From Nocardioidaceae bacterium SCSIO 66511 (lineage in GTDB: Bacteria > Actinomycetota > Actinomycetes > Propionibacteriales > Nocardioidaceae), in contig CP095846.1 in assembly GCA_023100825.1 (NCBI GenBank), forward strand, positions 4,278,001 through 4,342,000: DNA of 64,000 nucleotides. Reading direction: 5' to 3'. This document shows, one piece after another, positions 18,771 through 28,186 of the stretch. Every line of letters begins with the position of its first letter. The stretch's first letter is position 1. Made by a program: the position numbers and the translations under genes. The notes below the pieces were generated by a model that saw only the letters and a program-made list of their open reading frames with translations, did no database searches and had not been told where the DNA came from.

Positions 18771-19964
18771 TCATACCCGCTCCCAGCATGCCTTGATCGC
18801 TCGATCGAGATCGCCCGCCACGTCGGCGATCGTCGTATGCCGACCGCTGCGGACGATCGCAGTGCCCTCGACTACGACCTCTCGTACGTCGTCCGGCGCG
18901 GCCGCGAACACCAGCGGATCCGGGCCGAGTTCACTTCCCGCGAGTCGCACCGAGCCAAAGTCGACCGCGACCCGGTCGGTCGAGTCGCCGAATCCCAACG
19001 AGCGTTGGCCGTCGTACGTCGCCGCTGTGAGCAGCTCCGACGCCTGCCACGTGCCTCGGCGGCCGGAGACGAGTCGCTCGTCGAGCTCGACTGCCCGCAT
19101 CTCCTCGAACGGGTCGATGACCGCATTGCTGTCGGATCCGAGGGTGAGCGTCACGCCCGCTTCGGCGAGCTCACGAGAGGGGCCGACCCCGTCGGCGAGG
19201 TCCCGCTCGGTCGTGGGACAGAAGCACGCGTAGGCTCCGGCCGCGCCGAGGATGGAGATGTCGTCGGCCGTGAGGTGGGTCGCGTGCACCGCGGTCGCGT
19301 TCGCATTCCAGACCCCATGCTCGGCGAGCAGCGCGGTCGGCGTGACACCGTGAACGGCAAGGCATTCCTCGTTCTCGGCCGGCTGCTCCGACAGATGCAC
19401 GTGCAGGGGTCGACCGCGGGTCGCGGCCCACTCCGAGACGACGTCGACCTGATCGACCGGGACCGCGCGTACCGAATGCACAGCAGCGCCTACGACGACT
19501 CCAGGATCCCCTGCGTACTTGCTGTCTAAGGCGTCCACGCGTTCGGCCCATCGGGTCGCGTCACCGTCGGTGTAGCGCTCCTGAACGCCCTCGACCTCGC
19601 GACCGAAGCCAGCGGACAAGTAACAGGTGTCGAGCAAGGCGATCCGAATGCCGACGGCCTTGGCGGCCTCGACGACGGCCTCACCCATCGCATTCGGGTC
19701 GTCGTACGTACGCCCATCGGGCTGATGATGCACGTAGTGGAACTCCCCCACCGACGTGATGCCCGCCAGCGCCATTTCGGCGTACGTGGCACGCGCGAGG
19801 TCGTACAACAGGTCGGGGTCGAGCACACCCGCGAGCGCGTACATCTGGTCGCGCCAGGTCCAGAACGTACCGCCACCCCCGTGCGTACGCCCGCGCAGCG
19901 CACGGTGAAAGACGTGACTGTGGCAGTTCGCGAAACCCGAGACCTCGTAAGTCATGCCGCTCAC
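18771..19964 (-). CDS. hutF: Formimidoylglutamate deiminase HutF, N-terminally short
   Basis: A roughly 397-residue amidohydrolase converting N-formimino-L-glutamate to N-formyl-L-glutamate and ammonia. [19 protein letters not shown] (first metal ligands), [30 protein letters not shown] and [19 protein letters not shown] are all typical. The GTG at 19964 overlaps the upstream stop (GTGA); ATG at 19955 is an alternative. Family members usually have about 50-60 more residues before the HSH motif, forming part of the beta-sandwich. Here the in-frame upstream codons are not similar, so that segment is missing. Confidence 0.88.
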   Translation of the reverse strand: MSGMTYEVSGFANCHSHVFHRALRGRTHGGGGTFWTWRDQMYALAGVLDPDLLYDLARATYAEMALAGITSVGEFHYVHHQPDGRTYDDPNAMGEAVVEAAKAVGIRIALLDTCYLSAGFGREVEGVQERYTDGDATRWAERVDALDSKYAGDPGVVVGAAVHSVRAVPVDQVDVVSEWAATRGRPLHVHLSEQPAENEECLAVHGVTPTALLAEHGVWNANATAVHATHLTADDISILGAAGAYACFCPTTERDLADGVGPSRELAEAGVTLTLGSDSNAVIDPFEEMRAVELDERLVSGRRGTWQASELLTAATYDGQRSLGFGDSTDRVAVDFGSVRLAGSELGPDPLVFAAAPDDVREVVVEGTAIVRSGRHTTIADVAGDLDRAIKACWERV

Positions 19965-21166
19965 TCGCCGACCAGATCTGCGACGACCGCAGACAGGGCC
20001 TCGACACCGGCGATGCAGTCGTCCCACTCGGCGTACTCGGCCGGCGAATGCGAGTTGCCCGTCGGGTTACGTACGAAGAGCATCGCGGTCGGAACTCCGT
20101 AGGTGGAGAGGACCCCCGCGTCGTGACCGGCACCGGTCGGAAGTACAGGTGCCCCGCCGAGCAGCTTCGCGACCCTGTCGCGCAGTTCGCGGTCGAATCC
20201 GACGATCGCGCTCGTCGACTCGGGGGTCATCGCCACCGACGTGCTGTCGCGTTCGGCGCGGTGGCGTGCCTGAGCAGACACCCGTTCGATCAGGTCGTCG
20301 AGCGTCTCTTCGTCGGAAGCGCGAGCATCCATCCAGCCGGTCACCTGCGATGCGATCGCGTTGGTGCCGTTCGGATGCACCTCGACCCGCCCGAAGGTCG
20401 CGCGCGATCCAGTCAGCCGCGCCTGCTTGTTGGCGGCGAGGACCGTCATCGCGTAGGTCAGCATCGGATCTCGCCGATCCTCCATCCTGGTCGTACCGGC
20501 GTGGTTCGCCTCTCCGGCGAAGTCGAACCGATACCGCCCATGCGGCCAGATCGCGGAGGCGACCCCCACCGCGTCACCTGAGTCGACCAGCGCACGACCC
20601 TGCTCGACATGCAGTTCGACGAACGTACCGATCCGGCCGAGTAACTCGGCGTCAGCACCCAGCGACTCTGGATCGCGGCCACGGTCGCGGAGCACCTCGT
20701 CCAACGAGCGCCCGTCGCGGTCGCGCAGAGCCCGCGCGGTCTCCGGCGCGAGCGTGCCGGTGAGCAGCCTCGAACCCGCACAGGCGATCCCGAACCGAGC
20801 GCCCTCTTCGTCGGCGAAGTTCGCCACCACTACGGGCCGGGCGGGCCTGATGCCGCGCTGACGCAGGTCATCGACCGCCGCGAAGGACGAGACGACCCCC
20901 AGCGGCCCGTCGTACGCGCCCCCATCGGGAACCGAGTCGAGATGGGAGCCGATCAGTACGGCGTCTCCAGCGGTCGCGTCTCCCCACCAGGCGAACTGGT
21001 TGCCGTTGCCGTCCTCGGTCAGGTCGAGCCCGCGCTCGGCGGCCTGTGACGCGAACCAGCTGCGCAACTCCAGATCGGCGTCGTTCCAGGCGAACCGGTG
21101 GTAGCCGCCGGTACGCGGGTCACGGCCGATGTCGCGCAGCTCGTCCCACATCTGCTCCAGGCTCAT
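19961..21166 (-). CDS. M20-family amidohydrolase (allantoate/N-carbamoyl amino acid hydrolase type) in the hut operon
   Basis: A 401-residue dinuclear zinc hydrolase of the HyuC/AllC group. Ligand motifs GSHLDSVPDGGAYDGPLGV, ADEEGARFG, ELHVEQGRAL and the C-terminal GAGHDAG and NSHSPAEY are present, with the dimerisation domain between them (GEANHAGTTRM). Related genes sit in actinobacterial hut operons and may deformylate N-formylglutamate, since no hutG is present here. That role is inference. The ATG at 21166 follows GAGGA; the ORF runs 18 codons further upstream without a better start. Confidence 0.85.
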   Translation of the reverse strand: MSLEQMWDELRDIGRDPRTGGYHRFAWNDADLELRSWFASQAAERGLDLTEDGNGNQFAWWGDATAGDAVLIGSHLDSVPDGGAYDGPLGVVSSFAAVDDLRQRGIRPARPVVVANFADEEGARFGIACAGSRLLTGTLAPETARALRDRDGRSLDEVLRDRGRDPESLGADAELLGRIGTFVELHVEQGRALVDSGDAVGVASAIWPHGRYRFDFAGEANHAGTTRMEDRRDPMLTYAMTVLAANKQARLTGSRATFGRVEVHPNGTNAIASQVTGWMDARASDEETLDDLIERVSAQARHRAERDSTSVAMTPESTSAIVGFDRELRDRVAKLLGGAPVLPTGAGHDAGVLSTYGVPTAMLFVRNPTGNSHSPAEYAEWDDCIAGVEALSAVVADLVGE

Positions 21167-21253
21167 GGCACCATCCTCGCGTACGTACCGGGCAAGGCCC
21201 GAGTCCGTAACGCTCGCCACTGCCTCGGATGCGAGACAGCGCAGAATCAGGGG

Positions 21254-21859
21254 ATGGACTTCCAGGACGTGGTGGCACAGCGACGGATGGTACGGAACTT
21301 CACCGAACGGCCGGTCGCACCCGGATCCGTCGACCGGATGCTGCGCAACGCTGTACGCGCACCGAACGCAGGCTTCAGCCAGGGCTGGGCGTTCGTCGTT
21401 CTCGACGAGCCGGCGGAGATCGCGAGATTCTGGGAAGTCACGTCACCCGACCCGGACGCGAACAACGGTTGGGTGACCGGCATGCGCCGCGCACCGGTGA
21501 TCATCGTCGCGCTCTCGAACAAATCCGCCTACCTCGACCGGTACGCACAACCCGACAAGGGCTGGACCGACCGCGACGAGGCACGCTGGCCGGCACCGTA
21601 CTGGGACATCGACACCGGCATGGCCGCCCTGCTCATCCTGCAGACCGCCGTCGACGAGGGCCTCGGCGCATGCTTCTTCGGCATTCCGCCGACTCACATC
21701 GACGCTTTCCGCACCGCGTACGACGTGCCGCGGGTGTACTCCCCGATCGGCGCGATCGCCGTCGGGCACCCCGCCGACGGCGGGGCCGCCGGGTCACCGA
21801 CCCGACGCACCCGCAAGCCCCTCACCGAGGTCGTACACCGCGGCCGGTTCCGCCCGTAG
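21254..21859 (+). CDS. Nitroreductase-family flavoprotein
   Basis: A 201-residue protein of the FMN-dependent nitroreductase superfamily. It begins MDFQDVVAQRRMVRNFTERP, the typical FMN phosphate-binding start, continues with RAPNAGFSQGWAFVVL, and has DTGMAALLILQTAVDEGLGACFFG. The protein would reduce nitro, quinone or other electrophilic substrates with NAD(P)H; the substrate is not evident. It is divergent from the hut M20 gene, with 87 bases between starts. A longer in-frame ORF upstream overlaps the M20 gene and was not chosen. Confidence 0.85.
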   Translation: MDFQDVVAQRRMVRNFTERPVAPGSVDRMLRNAVRAPNAGFSQGWAFVVLDEPAEIARFWEVTSPDPDANNGWVTGMRRAPVIIVALSNKSAYLDRYAQPDKGWTDRDEARWPAPYWDIDTGMAALLILQTAVDEGLGACFFGIPPTHIDAFRTAYDVPRVYSPIGAIAVGHPADGGAAGSPTRRTRKPLTEVVHRGRFRP

Positions 21860-21895
21860 GTGCGGGGTCGCCGTGGTCGTATCGGCGACGAGCAG

Positions 21896-22456
21896 TCAGC
21901 CGAGCAGACCGACGGACGCGAGTGCCTGCCGGACGAGCGCGCCGCGGCCGCCCTCCATCTCGGAGAGCACTTCCTCGCGGGCGATGTCGCGCGGTCGCAT
22001 CCAGTCGAGGGCGAGGGCGTCTTGGGCGGGCGTGCAGTCACCGCTGACCGGAACGACGTACGCGAGTGCCACGGCATGCTGACGCTCATCGGAGTAGACC
22101 GACTCACCCGGCCAGGGGAAGTACTCGGCCACACCGAACGGCACGGTGCTGGCGGGGATCTGCGGCAGTGCAGCGGGTCCGATGTCCTTCTCGAGGTGGC
22201 GACGCAACGCGTCGCGAATGGTTTCGCCGTGCAAGACACGACCGGATACGAGCGTGCGCGTCATCTCGCCGGACATCGATGCGCGCAGCAGCGTACCCAC
22301 CTCGCTGACGGCGCCGTCGGCGTCGACTCGTACGGGTACGGCCTCGACGTACAGGATCGGTACCCGTGACCGAGTTTCGGCGAGCTCGCCCTCTGTCAGC
22401 CAGCCGCCTGCGGGCTCGGGTGGGTTGTTCGGATCGGGCGTACGCACGGAACTCAT
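21896..22456 (-). CDS. NUDIX-like protein (DUF4916 type)
   Basis: A 186-residue protein. It contains LLRASMSGEMTRTLVSGRVLHGETIRDALRRHLEKDIG, similar to a NUDIX box but with a degenerate signature, followed by FGVAEYFPWPG and QHAVALAYVVPV. This matches actinobacterial DUF4916 proteins. The incomplete NUDIX residues make catalysis uncertain. The ATG at 22456 was chosen over the upstream codon that lacks homology. It is convergent with the nitroreductase gene. Confidence 0.7.
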   Translation of the reverse strand: MSSVRTPDPNNPPEPAGGWLTEGELAETRSRVPILYVEAVPVRVDADGAVSEVGTLLRASMSGEMTRTLVSGRVLHGETIRDALRRHLEKDIGPAALPQIPASTVPFGVAEYFPWPGESVYSDERQHAVALAYVVPVSGDCTPAQDALALDWMRPRDIAREEVLSEMEGGRGALVRQALASVGLLG

Positions 22457-22579
22457 GCCCCGATTGTCCAATATCCGGCCGGCGATGCCGACCCGCATGT
22501 ACGCGCAGGGTCCTGACGGCCCGTCTCATGTTAAGTTGGGCTCGGTTGTGATGAGCAGTTCGTCGTACGTTTCTCAAAA

Positions 22580-22603
22580 CGCCCGCGGGTTCGTCCGCGG
22601 GCG
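22580..22603 (+). promoter_or_regulatory. Hairpin in the long leader of the cold-shock gene
   Basis: Between the NUDIX start (22456) and the csp ATG (22730) lie 273 bases without a gene. They contain a stable hairpin, CGCCCGCGG with a 6-base loop and CCGCGGGCG. Cold-shock genes often have long structured leaders that act as thermosensors, so this may be one. No clear promoter boxes were identified. Confidence 0.45.
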
Positions 22604-22729
22604 CTGCTGTGATGTGCCGTCCAGGTCCTTGACCTGTGGCCTTTGCGAGATGCGTCATGAGGTGCGGCTGGTCCGCCACCAGGCCGGCACTGTTGCTGGC
22701 CGAAGATCGCATTTGAGAAGGAAAGATTA

Positions 22730-22933
22730 ATGGCACAAGGCACAGTCAAGTGGTTCAACGGCGAGAAGGGCTTCGGCTTCATCTCGCAGGCCGACGGCGG
22801 CGCTGACGTATTCGTCCACTACACGGCGATCGTCGCTGACGGGTACCGCACGCTCGACGAGAACCAGAAGGTCGAGTTCGACGTCACGCAGGGCCAGAAG
22901 GGCCTGCAGGCGGAGAACGTACGCCCGCTCTGA
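22730..22933 (+). CDS. Cold-shock domain protein (CspA family)
   Basis: A 67-residue OB-fold RNA chaperone. It starts [19 protein letters not shown] (RNP1) and has DVFVHYTAI (RNP2). It should bind single-stranded RNA/DNA and melt mRNA structure. AAGGAAAG precedes the ATG. It is monocistronic, with a long leader and a strong hairpin terminator downstream. Confidence 0.97.
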   Translation: MAQGTVKWFNGEKGFGFISQADGGADVFVHYTAIVADGYRTLDENQKVEFDVTQGQKGLQAENVRPL

Positions 22934-22946
22934 TTCAGTTATGCAG

Positions 22947-22979
22947 CGACGCCCCGACCGGTTTCCGGTCGGGGCGTCG
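22947..22979 (+). terminator. Hairpin terminator after the cold-shock gene
   Basis: Perfect 15-base arms (CGACGCCCCGACCGG and its complement) with a 3-base loop. No long U-tract follows. It lies between convergent csp and hutU, so it may serve both strands. Confidence 0.8.
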
Positions 22980-22995
22980 TCGCGTTAGACCTCGG

Positions 22996-24648
22996 TCAGC
23001 CTTCGGCCATCGGCACGCGTACGCCCCGGTCTGCGGCGATCTCGTCCGCACGCTCGTAGCCCGCATCGACGTGGCGGATGACTCCCATGCCGGGGTCATT
23101 GCTGAGTACGCGGCGCGCCTTCTCCGCCGCGAGGTCCGTGCCGTCGACCACGACGACCTGACCGGCGTGGATCGACCGGCCGATGCCGACGCCTCCGCCG
23201 TGGTGAATCGACACCCACGACGCCCCGGATGCGACGTTGACCATCGCGTTCAGCAGCGGCCAGTCGGCGATCGCATCGGACCCGTCGAGCATGCCCTCGG
23301 TTTCGCGGTACGGAGACGCGACCGAGCCACAGTCGAGATGGTCGCGTCCGATTGCGAGCGGCGCCTCGACGATGCCGCGTTCGACGAGCTCGTTGAATCG
23401 CTCTCCGGCCAGTTCGCGCTCGCCGTACCCGAGCCAGCAGATCCGGGCGGGTAGGCCCTGGAACTGCACGCGGTCCTGTGCCTTCCGGATCCACCGTGCG
23501 AGATGGTCGTTATCGGGGAACAGATCGAGTACCGCTTGGTCCGTTGCGGCGATGTCGGCCGGATTGCCCGACAAGGCGGCCCAGCGGAACGGTCCTTTGC
23601 CCTCACAGAACAACGGCCTGATGTACGCAGGCACGAAGCCCGGATACTCGAAGGCACGCTCGAACCCACCCTCTCGCGCCTCGGCACGCAGCGAGTTGCC
23701 GTAGTCGAACACCTCGGCACCGGCGTCCTGGAACCCGACCATTGCCTGGCAGTGCCGCGCCATCGACTCACGGGCGTGTTCGGTGAAGTCCATCGGTGAC
23801 TTCTCCCGCTGCGCATGCCAGTCCTCGAAGTCGACTCCGCTGGGCAGGTACGCGAGTGGGTCGTGTGCGCTGGTCTGGTCGGTGACGATGTCGATGTCGA
23901 CGCCGCGCGCGAGCAGCTCTGGAAACACGTCGGCGGCGTTGCCGAGCACACCGATCGACAGCGCCGTACGCGAACGCTTCGCGTCATCCGCCCGGCGGAT
24001 CGCGTCATCGAGCGAATCCGCCTGCACATCGAGGTAGCGGTGCTCGATGCGCCGGTCGATACGCGACTGATCGACCTCGACGCAGATGCACACGCCGCCG
24101 TTCATCGTGACCGCGAGCGGCTGCGCGCCGCCCATCCCGCCGAGTCCGGCCGTGAGCGTCACCGTGCCGGCCAGCGAGCCACCGCGCTTGGCGGCAACTG
24201 CGCCGAACGTCTCATACGTGCCCTGCAGGATGCCTTGCGTACCGATGTAGATCCAGGAGCCGGCCGTCATCTGCCCGTACATGGTGAGGCCGGCGGCTTC
24301 GAGTCTGCGGAACTCCGGCCAGGTCGCCCAGTCGCCAACCAGGTTCGAGTTCGCGATCAGCACCCGAGGCGCCCACTCGTGGGTCTGCATCACGCCGACC
24401 GGCCGACCGGACTGCACGAGCAGCGTCTCGTCGGCCTTCATGCCCTGCAGCGTTCGTACGATCGCGTGGTACGAAGGCCAATCACGCGCCGCCTTGCCCG
24501 AGCCGCCGTAGACGACGAGCTCGTCAGGATGCTCGGCGACCTCGGGGTCGAGGTTGTTCATCAGCATCCGCATCGGGGCCTCGGTCTGCCAGTTCTGGGC
24601 AGACAGAGTGGTGCCTCTCGGCGCGCGGACGGTCGGCGGATTGGTCAT
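22996..24648 (-). CDS. hutU: Urocanate hydratase HutU
   Basis: A 550-residue NAD+-dependent urocanase, second step of histidine breakdown (urocanate to 4-imidazolone-5-propanoate). Typical segments are [51 protein letters not shown] (NAD site) and [12 protein letters not shown]-like sequence, plus the C-terminal [22 protein letters not shown]. Its ATG overlaps the hutH stop (ATGA). Length is normal. Confidence 0.97.
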   Translation of the reverse strand: MTNPPTVRAPRGTTLSAQNWQTEAPMRMLMNNLDPEVAEHPDELVVYGGSGKAARDWPSYHAIVRTLQGMKADETLLVQSGRPVGVMQTHEWAPRVLIANSNLVGDWATWPEFRRLEAAGLTMYGQMTAGSWIYIGTQGILQGTYETFGAVAAKRGGSLAGTVTLTAGLGGMGGAQPLAVTMNGGVCICVEVDQSRIDRRIEHRYLDVQADSLDDAIRRADDAKRSRTALSIGVLGNAADVFPELLARGVDIDIVTDQTSAHDPLAYLPSGVDFEDWHAQREKSPMDFTEHARESMARHCQAMVGFQDAGAEVFDYGNSLRAEAREGGFERAFEYPGFVPAYIRPLFCEGKGPFRWAALSGNPADIAATDQAVLDLFPDNDHLARWIRKAQDRVQFQGLPARICWLGYGERELAGERFNELVERGIVEAPLAIGRDHLDCGSVASPYRETEGMLDGSDAIADWPLLNAMVNVASGASWVSIHHGGGVGIGRSIHAGQVVVVDGTDLAAEKARRVLSNDPGMGVIRHVDAGYERADEIAADRGVRVPMAEG

Positions 24649-26186
24649 GACAGGGCTCCCGTTTCGGATTGCGCCGCTGCGACGATGGCGCCGCTGCGTA
24701 CGAGTTCGGTGGTGGCTTCGAGGTCGGGGGCGAGGAAACGGTCGGGGCCGGGGCCCTCGACCTGCTCGCGTAGTACGCGAAGGACAGCCCCGGTGGCGGC
24801 CGCGGGCTCGAGCGGCGAACGTAGGTCGATGCCCCGTGCGGCCGTGACGATCTCGATCGCCAACACCCGGCCCAGGAGATCGACCGCTCTGCGCAGCTTG
24901 CGCGCGGCCGACCAGCCCATCGACACGTGGTCCTCCTGCATCGCACTGCTCGGGATGGAGTCGACGCTCGCGGGCACGGCGATGCGCTTCAGCTCGGAAA
25001 CGATCGCGGCCTGCGTGTACTGCGCGATCATGTGACCGGAGTCGACTCCCGGGTCGTCGGCGAGGAACGGCGGCAGCTCGTGGCTGCGAGAGGCATCCAA
25101 GAACCGGTCGGTGCGCCGCTCGGACATGCTGGCGACGTCTGCGACCGGTATCGCGAGGAAGTCGAGCACGTACCCCACGGGCGCGCCGTGGAAGTTGCCG
25201 TTCGACTCGACCCGGCCGTCGGCGAGTACGACCGGGTTGTCGATGGCGGCGGCCAGCTCGCGTTCTGCGACGGTGACCGCATGGGCGGCGGTGTCACGGG
25301 CGGCACCGTGTACCTGCGGCGCGCACCGCAACGAATACGCGTCTTGTACGCGCGGGTCCTCCGGTCCGCGATGGCTCGCAACGATCGGCGATCCGGCGAG
25401 CACCGCCCGCATGTTCGCCGCGGCGAGCGCCTGGCCAGGATGCGGACGCAACGCCTGCAGATCGGCGGCGAGTACGCGGTCAGTACCGAGTAGGCCTTCG
25501 ATGCTCATCGCCGCGGCGATATCTGCGGTACGAAGCAGCACCTCGAGATCGCTCAGGGCGAGCGTCAACATGCCGAGCATGCCGTCGGTGCCGTTGATCA
25601 GCGCGAGACCCTCCTTCTCAGCGAGCACGACCGGCTCGATGGCGTGCTCACGCATGGCCTCGGCGGCCGGGCGTACTGCGCCGCTCGAGTCGGTGACCTC
25701 ACCTTCGCCCATCAGGGCCAGCGCACAGTGCGCGAGCGGCGCGAGGTCGCCGGAGCAGCCGAGGCTTCCGTACTCGTGCACGACCGGGGTGAGGTCGGCG
25801 TTCAGCAGCGCGACGAGCGCACGCACCGTCTCCAGTCGTACGCCGGTGTGCCCGGTCGCCAGCGTCGACAGGCGCAACAGCATCAGCGCGCGTACGACCT
25901 CGCGTTCCACCGCGGGTCCGGCGCCCGCCGCGTGCGAGCGGATCAGGCTCTTCTGCAGCGCGGTCCTCTTGGCGGGTTCGATATGGCGCGTGGCGAGCGC
26001 GCCGAACCCGGTCGACACCCCGTACGCGGGCGTGGCCGACGCGGCCAGCTTGTCGATCACGCTCCGGGCGGACTCGATTGCTGCGACGGCCGCATCGTCC
26101 AACGCAACGGCGGCTCCACCTCTGGAGACTGCTACGACATCGGCGCGGTTCAGCGGGCCGGTACCGACCTGGACGGTTTCGCTCAT
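24645..26186 (-). CDS. hutH: Histidine ammonia-lyase HutH
   Basis: A 513-residue lyase making urocanate from histidine. The MIO prosthetic group forms from the CSG triplet in [17 protein letters not shown]; enzymes usually have ASG, but CSG is also found in Streptomyces histidine ammonia-lyase. Other motifs are [30 protein letters not shown] and [22 protein letters not shown]. The start is ATG 26186. It heads the hutH-hutU operon. No regulator is adjacent; the IclR gene at 31238 is the nearest candidate. Confidence 0.97.
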   Translation of the reverse strand: MSETVQVGTGPLNRADVVAVSRGGAAVALDDAAVAAIESARSVIDKLAASATPAYGVSTGFGALATRHIEPAKRTALQKSLIRSHAAGAGPAVEREVVRALMLLRLSTLATGHTGVRLETVRALVALLNADLTPVVHEYGSLGCSGDLAPLAHCALALMGEGEVTDSSGAVRPAAEAMREHAIEPVVLAEKEGLALINGTDGMLGMLTLALSDLEVLLRTADIAAAMSIEGLLGTDRVLAADLQALRPHPGQALAAANMRAVLAGSPIVASHRGPEDPRVQDAYSLRCAPQVHGAARDTAAHAVTVAERELAAAIDNPVVLADGRVESNGNFHGAPVGYVLDFLAIPVADVASMSERRTDRFLDASRSHELPPFLADDPGVDSGHMIAQYTQAAIVSELKRIAVPASVDSIPSSAMQEDHVSMGWSAARKLRRAVDLLGRVLAIEIVTAARGIDLRSPLEPAAATGAVLRVLREQVEGPGPDRFLAPDLEATTELVRSGAIVAAAQSETGALS

Positions 26187-26264
26187 GCCTCCATTGCACC
26201 GCGCGCGAAGCAGAGCTGCCAGCCGTTGCGGCCAGGTCGGTTCTCGGATCCGAGACGGGTCGGA

Positions 26265-26327
26265 GAGAGTTTGCGGACCTTTCGTTGTCGCCGGCGGCGC
26301 ACGACGACAAAAAGTCCGCGAACTTTC
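26265..26327. repeat. Long imperfect inverted repeat between hutH and the YCII gene
   Basis: The arms (26265-26282 and 26310-26327) match at 15 of 18 positions, extend further with lower identity, and contain TTTGCGGAC / GTCCGCGAA. It separates the divergent hutH and YCII genes, where a terminator is not expected. It may therefore be an operator, a dispersed repeat, or both. Confidence 0.5.
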
Positions 26328-26338
26328 TTCGCGGGAGG

Positions 26339-26365
26339 TGTCGATTCCGCCTCAACCCGATCGAC
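26339..26365 (+). promoter_or_regulatory. ECF42-type promoter of the YCII gene
   Basis: TGTCGA-N17-CGAC. ECF42 sigma factors are reported to use a -35 TGTCGA and a -10 CG(A/T)C. The site lies 51 bases upstream of the YCII ATG, and an ECF42 gene follows immediately. Confidence 0.65.
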
Positions 26366-26416
26366 GCACGGGTGAGACGCTGGGAAACGCCCGGCGCCGT
26401 GACCGAAGGAGACATC

Positions 26417-26773
26417 ATGCCCCGCTTCCTCACCATCGTTCACCACGACGAGCAGAACCTCGCGACCGGCGAACCGAGCCCCGAGCTGCAGCAGCAGATG
26501 GGCGAGCTGTTCGAGGAGATCAGCAAGGCCGGCGTACTGCTCGACATGGCCGAGCTGACGATGACGTCCGAGAGCACCCGAATCGCCGGCGACGACGGCA
26601 AGCTCACCTACACCGACGGACCGTTCTCCGAGAGCAAAGAGGTCGTCGGCGGCTACACCGTCGTACAAACCAAGGACAAGGCCGAGGCACTCGAATGGGC
26701 GCGGCGCTTCATCGAGATCCAGTCTCAGGTCAGCCCCTGCACGGCGGAGGTACGCGAGATCAACGAGAACTGA
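26417..26773 (+). CDS. YCII-related DGPF-domain protein
   Basis: A 118-residue protein with a YCII/DGPF core, including LTYTDGPFSESKEVVGGYTVV. The DGPF family is the conserved partner of ECF42 sigma factors; the ferredoxin-like fold may bind a small ligand, but its function is unknown. The ATG at 26417 follows GAAGGA. The sigma factor begins 42 bases after its stop, and the ECF42-like promoter precedes it, so both are likely co-transcribed and induced together. Confidence 0.9.
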   Translation: MPRFLTIVHHDEQNLATGEPSPELQQQMGELFEEISKAGVLLDMAELTMTSESTRIAGDDGKLTYTDGPFSESKEVVGGYTVVQTKDKAEALEWARRFIEIQSQVSPCTAEVREINEN

Positions 26774-26815
26774 TCGCCGTTTGCCGCGGCAGCGCATGGC
26801 TGCTGAGATGAAGCC

Positions 26816-28054
26816 GTGCCGGATGCGATGACGACCCGAACCGTCGAAGCGGTTTTCCGCATCGAGTCGAGCAGAGTGATCGCCGCGGCAACGCGCATCG
26901 TGCGCGACATCGGCATCGCCGAAGAGCTCGCGCAGGATGCACTCGTCGCGGCGCTCGAGCAGTGGCCCGAGTCGGGCGTACCGGACAATCCGGGCGCCTG
27001 GCTCGTGACCACCGCCAAACGCCGCGCGATCGACCTCGTCCGCCGCAAGGAGACGTACGCCCGGAAGCTCGCCGAGGTCGGCAGATCGCTGGAGGACATC
27101 CCGCCACCAGACGTCACCGAACCCGACGACATCGACGACGACCTGCTTCGGCTGGTCTTCACCGCCTGCCATCCGGTGCTGCCGAGCCAGTCGCGGATCG
27201 CGCTCACCCTGCGACTACTCGGCGGCCTGACCACCGATGAGATCGCCCGCGCGTACCTCAGCTCGGAACCGACAGTCGCCCAGCGGATCGTCCGGGCGAA
27301 GCGCAAGCTCGCGGAGTCGCGCGCCGAGTTCGAGGTGCCGCACGGCGCCGACCGGGTGGCACGGCTGTCGTCGGTGCTCGAGGTCATCTACCTGATCTTC
27401 AACGAGGGCTACGCCGCGACCTCCGGCGACGACCTCGTACGCCCCGCTCTGTGCGAAGACGCCCTCCGGCTTGCTCGCGTACTGCAGAGCCTGATGCCGG
27501 ACGAGCCCGAGGTGCACGGGCTCGCTGCCCTGCTGGAGTTCCAGGCGGCGCGGATACCTGCCCGCGCCGGCCCCGACGGCGCGCCGGTTCTACTCGCCGA
27601 TCAGGACCGCACCCGCTGGAGCCGCGTACTCATCCTGCGCGGCTTCGACGCCGTCCAGCAGGCAGGCGACGGTCCGTACGCTCTCCAGGCTGCGATCGCC
27701 GGTTGCCACGCGAACGCTCCGACGTACGCCGACACCGACTGGCCGACGATTGCCAGGCTCTACGCCCGCCTCGGCGCCCTGATGCCGTCGCCGATCGTCG
27801 AGCTCAACCGTGCGGTCGCGGTCGCCGAAGTCGACGGACCGGAGGCGGCCCTGCAGATCGTCGACTCCCTCGCAAGCGACCCAACGCTCGCGTCGTATCA
27901 CCTGCTGCCCAGCGTCCGTGGAGACCTGCTCGCGCGCCTCGGCAGGGGCGTCGAGGCACGAGCCGAACTAGACCGGGCGGCCTCGCTGGCGCGCAATGCC
28001 CGCGAGCAGGAACTACTGCGCACGAAGTCCGAGCGAGTCGCCGGCACCGTGTGA
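26816..28054 (+). CDS. ECF sigma factor of group ECF42 with TPR-like C-terminal domain
   Basis: A 412-residue sigma factor. Region 2: RIVRDIGIAEELAQDALVAALEQWP; linker with NPGAWLVTTAKRRAIDLVRRK; region 4: LRLLGGLTTDEIARAYLSSEPTVAQRIVRAKRKL. The long C terminus (about 190-412) is helical and TPR-like, with LNRAVAVAEVDGPEAALQIVD, as in ECF42. No anti-sigma factor is present; regulation is thought to act through this domain. The GTG at 26816 was preferred, with ATG 26828 possible. Confidence 0.9.
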   Translation: MPDAMTTRTVEAVFRIESSRVIAAATRIVRDIGIAEELAQDALVAALEQWPESGVPDNPGAWLVTTAKRRAIDLVRRKETYARKLAEVGRSLEDIPPPDVTEPDDIDDDLLRLVFTACHPVLPSQSRIALTLRLLGGLTTDEIARAYLSSEPTVAQRIVRAKRKLAESRAEFEVPHGADRVARLSSVLEVIYLIFNEGYAATSGDDLVRPALCEDALRLARVLQSLMPDEPEVHGLAALLEFQAARIPARAGPDGAPVLLADQDRTRWSRVLILRGFDAVQQAGDGPYALQAAIAGCHANAPTYADTDWPTIARLYARLGALMPSPIVELNRAVAVAEVDGPEAALQIVDSLASDPTLASYHLLPSVRGDLLARLGRGVEARAELDRAASLARNAREQELLRTKSERVAGTV

Positions 28055-28186
28055 CACCACCGCTCGGCCGATGTTTCACCAGTGACCTAACGGGAATGAT
28101 TGCGGGCCGGGACTATCCCTGCCGCGCGGACGGTCTATCGTCGGCGCGGCACACAACACCGAAGGCCGACTCGACGAGGAGCTGTC

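Noticed and set aside
25745-25760. CSG instead of ASG in HutH as a loss of the MIO group
   Set aside because: CSG also occurs in Streptomyces histidine ammonia-lyase, so it is a normal variant.
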